From contig VGBY01000068.1 of NCBI GenBank assembly GCA_016870295.1, positions 1 to 5,800 on the forward strand: DNA of 5,800 bases. Reading direction: 5' to 3'. Positions within the stretch are counted from its first letter, which is position 1; the number at the start of each line of letters is the position of its first letter. Positions 1 through 5,493 of the stretch are shown here, piece after piece. The position numbers were made by a program, and so were the translations under genes. The stretch comes from Actinomycetota bacterium. GTDB taxonomy: Bacteria; Actinomycetota; Acidimicrobiia; Acidimicrobiales; Ilumatobacteraceae. The notes below the pieces were generated by a model. The model did not search any database and was not told the DNA's origin. It saw only the letters and a program-made list of their open reading frames with translations.

Positions 1-216
1 CCGCAAACGCACCCACGCCGCCGTTATCTCGATCACTTGCACCTTGGCCGGCCTCGCCCCCCAGTCACCAGCCACCAGTACATCCCCCAGCTGCGGCGAC
101 ACTCCCTCACGAACATCGCAGGGTCGTACGAGCAGTTCATCGGAGTCGATGTCATTGAAGTCCACCGAAACATCAATGCTCGGATGAGCCGCAAACAGTT
201 CATTGTCAACGTTCAT
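1..216 (-). CDS. Partial small hypothetical protein, second gene of a two-gene unit
   Basis: I do not recognise a named family. An open frame of 72 codons runs from ATG at 216 to the window edge with no stop, so the C-terminus is missing. The start is well supported: GGAGAA lies 8 bases upstream (225-230). The protein begins MNVDNELFAA and is acidic in its first half (DFNDIDSDE, residues 19-27). It then has a beta-rich stretch with VGVSPQLGD-like spacing: a GD turn followed by VLVAGDWGARPAKVQV, and then IEITAAWVRLR at the edge. This looks like a small beta-barrel or strand-turn domain, which is inference. Its first 11 bases overlap the end of the upstream gene, so the two are very probably co-transcribed and translationally coupled. 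It uses rare codons for a high-GC genome (ATA, AGG), unlike pnp. A function cannot be assigned. Confidence 0.7.
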   Translation of the reverse strand, partial: MNVDNELFAAHPSIDVSVDFNDIDSDELLVRPCDVREGVSPQLGDVLVAGDWGARPAKVQVIEITAAWVRLR

Positions 217-589
217 GGAAGGGATTCTCCATCCTTATTGTCAGGTTGTCAATGAAACGACCGAGGCTCATTTCTGAGCCATCTGGTAGTTCGACGGAGT
301 AGTGCGGTCGCGAGAATGTAGGGATGAGTCGGAAACCAGCAGCCGTTACCTCGTGCACGGTGCTTCCTGTAACCACCTTGTAGCCAGCCAGCACACGAGA
401 CTTCAGCGCTCGCTCAAGATGAGTCGATTCGATGACGACCACCGAAACCAGTGGGACTCCAAACAATTCGATGGAACGCCGAATCTTTGGGCGCAATGCG
501 GTGTGTGAACTGCTGCCGCCACGTAGTACGAGCCAGTCGTCGGGCGGTGGTGACTCGTCGCGAATCGGGAGTCGTTGTAGCGATGCCAC
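206..589 (-). CDS. Hypothetical protein, 127 aa, first gene of a two-gene unit
   Basis: No named family is recognised. The chosen start is GTG at 589: an in-frame stop lies 15 bases further upstream and no ATG is available before the conserved-looking core. No Shine-Dalgarno is visible, so the start is uncertain. Visible blocks are WLVLRGG (residues 19-25), FGVPLVSVVV (43-52), a helix with LERALKSRVLAGY (58-70), and AGFRLIPTFSRPHYSVELP (84-102). There is no signal peptide and no membrane helix, so it should be cytosolic. From memory the pattern (RGG strand, GVPxVSV, 'AGF-x-P-TF-x-x-PHY') resembles uncharacterised actinobacterial proteins of about 120-140 residues encoded beside a small acidic partner, but I could not check this. 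Codon use (CTA, GTA, ACA, CGA, ATA, AGG) is less biased than in pnp, suggesting an accessory or acquired gene. The stop overlaps the next gene by 11 bases. Confidence 0.68.
   Translation of the reverse strand: MASLQRLPIRDESPPPDDWLVLRGGSSSHTALRPKIRRSIELFGVPLVSVVVIESTHLERALKSRVLAGYKVVTGSTVHEVTAAGFRLIPTFSRPHYSVELPDGSEMSLGRFIDNLTIRMENPFHER
225..230 (-). promoter_or_regulatory. Ribosome binding site of the partial small gene
   Basis: On the minus strand GGAGAA lies 8 bases before the ATG at 216. It lies inside the coding region of the upstream gene and decides the start of the downstream gene. It is also the best evidence that the minus frame in 1-216 is real and that the competing plus-strand frame there is a shadow. 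Confidence 0.7.
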
Positions 590-770
590 ATAGCGGTGTG
601 TGCATCAGCGGCACTGGGTGGAAATGTGCTGCGCGCGCCGTAGCATGACGGAGTCCGTTTGGGCTCTGGCTCGAGCGTGATGTTTCGGGATGGTCCCGGA
701 ACGACCCGCCAAGCACTTGCTCATCCGAGCGAATCATGCGAGGCGAGGCAGAAAGAGGCAACGTACGAAC
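590..770. other. Intergenic region between divergent hypothetical gene and rpsO
   Basis: These 181 bases must contain the promoters for rpsO and for the minus-strand pair. I see no pair of -35 and -10 hexamers with proper spacing on either strand. A purine-rich AAAGAGG (752-758) lies 12 bases before the rpsO ATG and is its likely, rather distant, ribosome binding site. The only clear structure is the hairpin at 682-702. No tRNA or small RNA gene is evident. Confidence 0.6.
682..702. repeat. Inverted repeat, 9-bp stem with 3-base loop, upstream of rpsO
   Basis: Arms GTTTCGGGA (682-690) and TCCCGGAAC (694-702) pair over 9 positions with one G-U, around the loop TGG. No T-run follows on either strand, so it is not a classical terminator. 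If the rpsO transcript starts upstream of it, it would be a leader hairpin ending 68 bases before the start codon. S15 represses its own mRNA through leader structures in several bacteria, with differing RNA motifs. Whether this is one of them is inference. Confidence 0.4.
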
Positions 771-1043
771 ATGGCGACTCCCACCAAATTGGGGACCAAA
801 GACGTCATTGCGAAGCACGGTCAGCATGCAACTGACTCGGGTTCGCCAGAAGTGCAGATCGCACTTTTGACCGACCGAATCAACAGCCTGACGGAGCACC
901 TGAAGACGCACATCAAGGACCACCACAGTCGTCGTGGTCTGATGTTGTTGGTCGGGCGCCGCCGTCGATTGCTCGACTACGTTCGCAATCGCGACATCGA
1001 GAAGTATCGCAAACTCCTCGACGAACTCGAGCTTCGTCGTTAA
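771..1043 (+). CDS. rpsO: 30S ribosomal protein S15
   Basis: S15 is a primary binding protein of the 30S subunit platform; it binds the three-way junction of helices 20-22 of 16S rRNA and helps form a bridge to the 50S subunit. The 90-residue product matches the usual 88-90. The family signature is clear: DSGSPEVQIALLT (residues 22-34), then HLKTHIKDHHSRRGL (43-57) with the rRNA-contacting H43, D50 and S53, then a basic helix GRRRRLLDYVRN (62-73). The ATG at 771 is chosen because MATPTKLGTKD is the normal S15 beginning and AAAGAGG lies 12 bases upstream; an in-frame ATG at 690 would add 27 residues foreign to the family. pnp follows after 76 bases, the conserved bacterial arrangement linking a ribosomal protein to RNA turnover. 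Confidence 0.98.
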   Translation: MATPTKLGTKDVIAKHGQHATDSGSPEVQIALLTDRINSLTEHLKTHIKDHHSRRGLMLLVGRRRRLLDYVRNRDIEKYRKLLDELELRR

Positions 1044-1063
1044 GCCAAAGCGGCCATTGCAGG

Positions 1064-1080
1064 GGTTCCATAGGGGAACC
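1064..1080 (+). repeat. Small hairpin in the rpsO-pnp spacer
   Basis: GGTTCC (1064-1069) and GGAACC (1075-1080) form a perfect 6-bp stem around a 5-base loop, in the 76-base gap between rpsO and pnp. No T-run follows, so transcription probably continues into pnp. In Escherichia coli this same spacer holds a leaky terminator and an RNase III site used for PNPase autoregulation. This stem is much shorter, so an RNase III role is unlikely; it could protect the rpsO 3' end after cleavage. Confidence 0.4.
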
Positions 1081-1106
1081 ACCGGTCGCGAGAGCTAACA
1101 CAACAC

Positions 1107-1111
1107 AGGAG
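1107..1111 (+). promoter_or_regulatory. Ribosome binding site of pnp
   Basis: AGGAG sits 8 bases before the ATG at 1120, an optimal Shine-Dalgarno. It fixes the pnp start and means pnp can be translated independently of rpsO. Confidence 0.85.
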
Positions 1112-1119
1112 AAAACAAC

Positions 1120-3639
1120 ATGGCCGAGGCCATTTCAGTGTCGGGCGCCGTAAGCGGCACCGACAAAACCCTCCGGTTCGAAACCGGAAAACTCGCTCTG
1201 CAATCGCAGGGTGCAGTCGTAGCAACCATCGGGAAGACCACCGTGCTCGTCACCGCCAACGCCGCAAAGGGCGTGCGTGACGGCATCGATTTCTTCCCGC
1301 TCACCGTCGACGTGGAAGAGCGTGCGTATGCCGCGGGCAAGATCCCCGGTTCGTTCTTCCGTCGTGAAGGTCGCCCGAGCCAGCAGGCAATCTTGACCTG
1401 CCGACTCATCGATCGTCCGCTTCGTCCGGCGTTCCCCGACGGATACCGCAACGAGACGCAGATCGTCGTCACCGTCGTCGGTGCCGACCAGGTCAACCCG
1501 CACGACGTGCTGTCGATCAACGCGTCGTCGGCGGCGCTGATGATCAGCGGCATTCCGTTCGACGGCCCGATTGGTGCAGTGCGCGTGGCGTACTCGCAGG
1601 ACGGCACGTGGATCGCCCACCCAACCTTCGAGGAAGGTGACAACAGCACGTTCGAACTCGTCGTCGCAGGACGCGAACTCGACAGCGGCGACGTGGCCAT
1701 CATGATGGTGGAGGCGGGCGGTACCGAGAAGTCGTTCGAGTTCTACGCCAACGGTGCGCCCAAGGTCAGCGAAGCAGTGATTGCGGCTGGTCTCGAAGCA
1801 TCGAAGCAGTGGATCAAAGAGTCCATCAAGTTGCAGCGACAGCTGACCGCCAGCGTCATCGCAGCGCGCGGCAAGATCGAGCCGCTGGCCTACACGCCAG
1901 TGCTCGACTACACCGACGAGCTGTACAAGGCTGTCGAGTCGGTGGCCACTGCGAAGTTGCAGCCGGCCATTCGCATCTCGCTGAAGAAGGATCGCAATGC
2001 TGCGACCGATGCAGCGACGAGCGAGACGGTTGCCGCTCTCGCGGGCAGCGTTGATGCGCCTGGCAAGTTCGCCGGCCAGGAGAAGCAGATCAAGGAAGCC
2101 GTTCGTTCGCTCACCAAGCACCTGGTTCGCCAGCGTGTGGTGTCGGAGAACGTGCGCATCGACGGACGCGGTCCGCGCGACTTGCGCCCGGTGTCGGCCG
2201 ATGTCGGCTTGCTGCCGACCGCCCACGGCACTGGTCTCTTCCAGCGCGGTGAAACGCAAGTGATGAACGTCGTCACCCTGGCCATGCCACGCATGAACCA
2301 GATGATCGACTCGATCACTCCGACCACCGAGAAGCGTTACATGCACGACTACAACATGGCCCCGTGGGCCAACGGTGAAACGGGTCGCGTGGGCACGCCC
2401 AAGCGTCGCGAAATCGGCCACGGTGCGCTCGCTGAGCGTGCGGTGTTCCCGGTGGTTCCGAATCAGGAACAGTTCGCGTACACGCTGCGACTCGTCAGCG
2501 AAGTGTTGTCGTCGAACGGTTCGACGTCGATGGCGTCGGTGTGTGCCTCGAGCCTCGCGCTCATGGACGCCGGCGTGCCGATCATCGCACCGGTTGCCGG
2601 CATCGCGATGGGTCTCATCTTCGAGGATGGCAAGTACACCGCACTCACCGACATTCTCGGCGCGGAAGACGCCTTCGGTGACATGGACTTCAAGGTGGCC
2701 GGCACCGCAGATGCGGTTACCGCGCTGCAGTTGGACACCAAGATCGACGGCATTCCGAGCGACGTGCTCGCGTCGGCGTTGCAACAGGCCAAGGAAGCGC
2801 GTCAGAAGATTCTCGACGTGATGACCTCTGCGCTCGCCGCGCCGCGTAGCACCGTGGCCGAGAGCGCGCCGAAGATCGTGTCGTTCACCATTCCGCTCGA
2901 CAAGGTGGGTGAGGTCATCGGTCCGAAGGGCAAGGTCATCAACACCATTCAGCAGGAGACCGGTGCCGACATCGCAGTCAGCGACGACGGTGCCGTGGGC
3001 ATCGTCACCATCGGTTCGCCCGATTCGTCGAAGGTGGAGGATGCGAAGACTCGCATCCTGAACATCGTCGATCCGCCGACAGCGGAACTTGGTGCCACCT
3101 ACACCGGTCGCGTTGTCAACATCGCGCAATTCGGTGCATTCGTCAACATCCTGCCTGGACGCGACGGTTTGGTGCACATTTCCAAACTCGGCAACGGCCA
3201 GCGCGTGGCGCGTGTCGAAGACGTGCTCAACCTCGGTGACGAGGTCACGGTGCGCGTCGATGACATTGACGACCGCGGCAAGGTGAGCCTCTCGCTCATC
3301 GGCCCCGATGGTCAGCCGATGGCTGGTAGCGGCGGTGGCGGTGGAGAGCGCCGTGACCGTGGCCCGCGCGAAGATCGCGGCGGTCGTGACGACCGTGGTG
3401 GTCGAGATCGTGATCGCGGCGGACGTGGCGGACGCGACCGAGATCGCGGTGGACGTGGCGGTCGGGACCGTCGTGACGACCGTGGCGGACGTGACCGTGA
3501 TCGCGACCGTGGTGGTCGTGATGATCGCGGTGGTCGTGACCGTCGTGATGATCGCAACGATCGCAATGATCGCGGTGGCAACGCTGACGCCGTCTCGGTG
3601 AGTTTCGAAGACGAGTTCAATTCGGACTTCAACGGCTGA
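1120..3639 (+). CDS. pnp: Polynucleotide phosphorylase with Arg/Gly/Asp-rich C-terminal tail
   Basis: This is the trimeric 3'-5' exoribonuclease that degrades RNA with phosphate, releasing nucleoside diphosphates, and can add tails in reverse. It is cytosolic, in mRNA decay. Domains: first RNase PH fold about 14-145 with FFRREGRP (79-86); helical linker about 150-330; catalytic second RNase PH fold about 346-550; KH about 587-647 with GPKG loop (601-604); S1 about 658-727. By alignment to the E. coli enzyme the phosphate and metal residues are present: R429, R430, H434 (RREIGHG), T469 and S470 (NGSTSM), D517 and D523 (GAEDAFGDMD). The Thr at 469 replaces E. coli Ser438 and, as I recall, occurs in actinobacterial enzymes. 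At 839 residues it is about 100 longer than usual, because of a low-complexity tail after the S1 domain. The start has a strong AGGAG. dapB follows 2 bases after the stop. Confidence 0.98.
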   Translation: MAEAISVSGAVSGTDKTLRFETGKLALQSQGAVVATIGKTTVLVTANAAKGVRDGIDFFPLTVDVEERAYAAGKIPGSFFRREGRPSQQAILTCRLIDRPLRPAFPDGYRNETQIVVTVVGADQVNPHDVLSINASSAALMISGIPFDGPIGAVRVAYSQDGTWIAHPTFEEGDNSTFELVVAGRELDSGDVAIMMVEAGGTEKSFEFYANGAPKVSEAVIAAGLEASKQWIKESIKLQRQLTASVIAARGKIEPLAYTPVLDYTDELYKAVESVATAKLQPAIRISLKKDRNAATDAATSETVAALAGSVDAPGKFAGQEKQIKEAVRSLTKHLVRQRVVSENVRIDGRGPRDLRPVSADVGLLPTAHGTGLFQRGETQVMNVVTLAMPRMNQMIDSITPTTEKRYMHDYNMAPWANGETGRVGTPKRREIGHGALAERAVFPVVPNQEQFAYTLRLVSEVLSSNGSTSMASVCASSLALMDAGVPIIAPVAGIAMGLIFEDGKYTALTDILGAEDAFGDMDFKVAGTADAVTALQLDTKIDGIPSDVLASALQQAKEARQKILDVMTSALAAPRSTVAESAPKIVSFTIPLDKVGEVIGPKGKVINTIQQETGADIAVSDDGAVGIVTIGSPDSSKVEDAKTRILNIVDPPTAELGATYTGRVVNIAQFGAFVNILPGRDGLVHISKLGNGQRVARVEDVLNLGDEVTVRVDDIDDRGKVSLSLIGPDGQPMAGSGGGGGERRDRGPREDRGGRDDRGGRDRDRGGRGGRDRDRGGRGGRDRRDDRGGRDRDRDRGGRDDRGGRDRRDDRNDRNDRGGNADAVSVSFEDEFNSDFNG
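3349..3576 (+). repeat. Degenerate repeat coding for the PNPase RGG/RDR tail
   Basis: The last part of pnp consists of imperfect reiterations of CGTGAC/CGAGAT (Arg-Asp) and CGTGGTGGT-like (Arg-Gly-Gly) codon blocks, encoding units such as GGRDDRGGRD and RGGRGGRDRD over residues 744-819. Codons are varied between CGT, CGC and CGA and between GGT, GGC and GGA, so the protein composition seems kept while the DNA is not a perfect tandem repeat. Neighbouring frames are also open here only because of this composition. Such DNA can vary in length between strains. Confidence 0.85.
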
Positions 3640-3641
3640 AC

Positions 3642-4403
3642 ATGATTCGCGTCGGCGTCGTCGGTGCAGCAGGGCGCATGGGCGCCACGGTCTGTGCCGC
3701 CGTCGCCGCCGATAACGACCTCGAGTTGGTTGCGGCCGTCGACACCGTCGGCGACGCGACCGCTCAGGGCGTGAAGATCAGTCGTGAACTGAAGGCGCTC
3801 GCTGACGCGAAAGCCGAAGTCGTCGTCGACTTCACCGTCGCCTCCGCTGCACGAGTCACGCTGCCGTGGCTTGCGTTGCACGGTGTGCACGCGGTGGTTG
3901 GCACGACGGGGTTTGGTGACACCGATCTCACGGCATTCAAACAGGAGTTCACCCGGAGTAACTGCTTGATTGCGCCGAACTTTGCGATCGGTGCCGTACT
4001 GATGATGCGCTTTGCCGAACTCGCTGCACCTTTCTTTGACACCGCCGAGATCATCGAGATTCACCACGACGGTAAGGCCGACTCACCATCGGGTACTGCA
4101 GTTGCCACCGCAAACCGAATGGCGGCGGCGAGTGACAAGTGGGCCAAAGACCCCACAACACATGAAGCCATCGCAGGGGCTCGCGGTGCCAAGGGCCCGG
4201 CTGACATTCGCATTCATGCCGTACGTATGCGTGGTGCGGTTGCGAACCAAGAAGTTGTGCTCGGCACCCAGGGTCAGACGCTCACCATTCGCCACGACAC
4301 GGTCGAGCGCACCAGCTTCATGCCTGGTGTGGTGCTTGCGTGCAAGAAGATTGCAATTCGTCCGGGCCTCACGCTCGGGCTCGATGCGCTACTCGGCATC
4401 TAG
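3642..4403 (+). CDS. dapB: 4-hydroxy-tetrahydrodipicolinate reductase
   Basis: DapB reduces 4-hydroxy-tetrahydrodipicolinate to tetrahydrodipicolinate with NAD(P)H, in the cytosolic diaminopimelate/lysine pathway that supplies peptidoglycan and lysine. The 253 residues fit the family (about 245-275). The N-terminal Rossmann fold shows VGAAGRMG (7-14), DFT (63-65) and VGTTGF (86-91); APNFAIG (111-117) joins it to the catalytic domain. The active-site signature IIEIHHDGKADSPSGTA (137-153) holds the conserved His pair H141-H142, the catalytic Lys K145, and the PSGT substrate-binding loop. The ATG begins 2 bases after the pnp stop and no Shine-Dalgarno is visible, so translation probably depends on ribosomes finishing pnp. 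In many actinobacteria an M16-family peptidase gene lies between pnp and dapB; here it is absent. The dapB end faces the convergent channel gene. Confidence 0.97.
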   Translation: MIRVGVVGAAGRMGATVCAAVAADNDLELVAAVDTVGDATAQGVKISRELKALADAKAEVVVDFTVASAARVTLPWLALHGVHAVVGTTGFGDTDLTAFKQEFTRSNCLIAPNFAIGAVLMMRFAELAAPFFDTAEIIEIHHDGKADSPSGTAVATANRMAAASDKWAKDPTTHEAIAGARGAKGPADIRIHAVRMRGAVANQEVVLGTQGQTLTIRHDTVERTSFMPGVVLACKKIAIRPGLTLGLDALLGI

Positions 4404-4433
4404 CGCCGCGGTATTCAGCGCCCGAGCAGGTCG

Positions 4434-4457
4434 CACGGTCGCTCGAGCAACACCGTG
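4434..4457. terminator. Possible terminator between convergent dapB and channel gene
   Basis: CACGGT (4434-4439) and ACCGTG (4452-4457) form a 6-bp inverted repeat around a 12-base loop that contains the palindrome GCTCGAGC. It fills the short gap between the two convergent genes, abutting the channel gene's stop. On the plus strand it is followed by a T-rich but interrupted stretch (4458-4470), which would suit dapB; on the minus strand no T-run follows. The stem is short and the loop large, so this is a weak prediction. Confidence 0.3.
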
Positions 4458-5357
4458 TTATTCGTCTTTCGAGAGCACCTCTGACGCCTTCTGCACGAGC
4501 AGTTCGCGTTCGGCTTCGGTGAGCGGACGAGTGGTGCGCACGTTCAACTCGACACGATCGTCTTCGCCACTGGCCGCCTGAATCTCGTCGATGAACAATA
4601 CGGTGGTGAGACCTTTTGTTCCGGCCAAGTCACGGACGGTGGTGGAGACTCTCTTGGCATCCGTGGACTTCACATCGAGTTGCAGCGAGTCACGTACGGG
4701 TTCTTGGCTCAGGTTGCGAGTGATTTCCAACTTCGAATGGGGAACGTGGTAGGTGCTCTGGCCGTCGCGCAGGCGCGTGGTGATCACGCCGACATGTTCC
4801 ACCGTTGCGCGCACGGGCTTTTCCCATCCGAGGCTCACTTCAATCTCGTCGCCGACGCCAAAGCGATCTTCCAGCAGCACCGCGAGCCCCGTCAGGTAGT
4901 CGCTCACGCGGTGCTGGCCGCCGATGGCAATTGCTGCACCGAGGAAGCCGGCGCTGGACAAGAAGAACGCTGCATCAAGTTGCAGCACATTGAACACCGC
5001 AATCACCGCGATGATCCACAACACGAAACTCGTCAACTGATGCAGCATGCCCGTCGCGGCTTCGATTCGCTGACGACGCCGGTTCTCGCCACCCTCGAGA
5101 GTTTCGGCACCGACACGACGCATGGTGTTTTTCCACCAGCCTTTGCTGCGACCCGGTTTGCTATCGGCAACTTTGCGCACTACACCGCGAAGAATCGCGT
5201 AGGTGATGCGAGTAAGAATGAAGCAACCGATGACGATCGCTATCGCAATCACTGGTCGCGTCAGAAATCGCTGGAAGCCGTCAACCTCCTCGTCGGCAGC
5301 CAACATGATTGCTGGAGACCAGATGGTGAGCAACGAGTGCAAGGCAAAGATGTTCAC
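4458..5357 (-). CDS. Small-conductance mechanosensitive channel, MscS family
   Basis: MscS-type channels in the inner membrane open under membrane tension and release solutes on osmotic downshock. The 299 residues contain a hydrophobic N-terminus (3-20), TM1 (about 33-59), a basic loop, TM2 (108-127) and the pore helix TM3 (130-150) with AGFLGAAIAIGGQ. Then comes the family stretch VSDYLTGLAVLLEDRFGVGDEIEV (151-174), the beta domain with VPHSKLEITRNLS (205-217, the P-N/H-S/G motif), and a C-terminal alpha/beta domain. Position 149 is His where Asn or Ser is common. The start is uncertain. GTG at 5357 keeps the N-terminal hydrophobic segment but has AAAGG directly against it; ATG at 5306 would remove 17 residues. 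The frame stays open to 5768, but that extension is the antisense of the lipoprotein gene. It is transcribed towards dapB and away from the lipoprotein gene. Confidence 0.9.
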   Translation of the reverse strand: MNIFALHSLLTIWSPAIMLAADEEVDGFQRFLTRPVIAIAIVIGCFILTRITYAILRGVVRKVADSKPGRSKGWWKNTMRRVGAETLEGGENRRRQRIEAATGMLHQLTSFVLWIIAVIAVFNVLQLDAAFFLSSAGFLGAAIAIGGQHRVSDYLTGLAVLLEDRFGVGDEIEVSLGWEKPVRATVEHVGVITTRLRDGQSTYHVPHSKLEITRNLSQEPVRDSLQLDVKSTDAKRVSTTVRDLAGTKGLTTVLFIDEIQAASGEDDRVELNVRTTRPLTEAERELLVQKASEVLSKDE

Positions 5358-5493
5358 CCTTTCAGTGTGGCAGAAGATGTGCGAATTGTGTCCTTGGTGA
5401 AGCGTTTGTTGATTGTCGTGGTTGTCGCCACGATCGTCGCATTTCCGCGACGATTGCCGTGCCTGCCACGCGATGTGCCATAACCTGAAGCAG
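5358..5493. other. Divergent intergenic region with two overlapping inverted repeats
   Basis: These 136 bases must drive the channel gene leftward and the lipoprotein gene rightward. I find no convincing promoter hexamers. Two inverted repeats are present: TCGTGG/CCACGA (5416-5421 and 5428-5433) and CGATCGTCGC/GCGACGATTG (5431-5440 and 5447-5456, 10 positions with one G-U, loop ATTTCC). They share bases 5431-5433, so both stems cannot form fully at once. No T-run follows either. They could be an operator, a leader structure, or chance pairing in GTCG-rich DNA. Confidence 0.4.

Noticed and set aside
669..676. Palindrome GCTCGAGC, also present at 4441-4448, as a shared operator
   Set aside because: Two copies of an 8-base GC-rich palindrome in 5.8 kb, one in a gap between gene ends, are compatible with chance.
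690..770. Earlier in-frame ATG for rpsO at 690
   Set aside because: It would add 27 residues not found in S15, and the start codon lies inside the hairpin. The ATG at 771 gives a normal 90-residue protein.
414..1082. A 222-codon minus frame across rpsO and the upstream region
   Set aside because: It is antisense to rpsO over most of its length and its sequence has no domain character.
1135..3177. A 680-codon open frame on the minus strand opposite pnp
   Set aside because: It is the antisense of a highly biased high-GC gene. The translated sequence is His/Arg/Asp-rich with no recognisable domain, while the plus frame is unmistakable PNPase.
3349..3576. CRISPR-like or tandem repeat array
   Set aside because: The repetition is codon-level low complexity within pnp. 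There is no constant repeat with unique spacers.
3308..3601. Val/Ala-rich plus frame and Arg/Ser/Pro-rich minus frame over the pnp tail
   Set aside because: Both follow from reading the Arg-Gly-Asp codon repeats in other frames. The PNPase frame continues through the S1 domain into the tail and ends properly just before dapB.
4680..5483. A 267-codon plus frame opposite the channel gene
   Set aside because: It is the shadow of the MscS-like gene. Only its last 28 codons, outside that gene, deserve mention and are listed as a weak finding.
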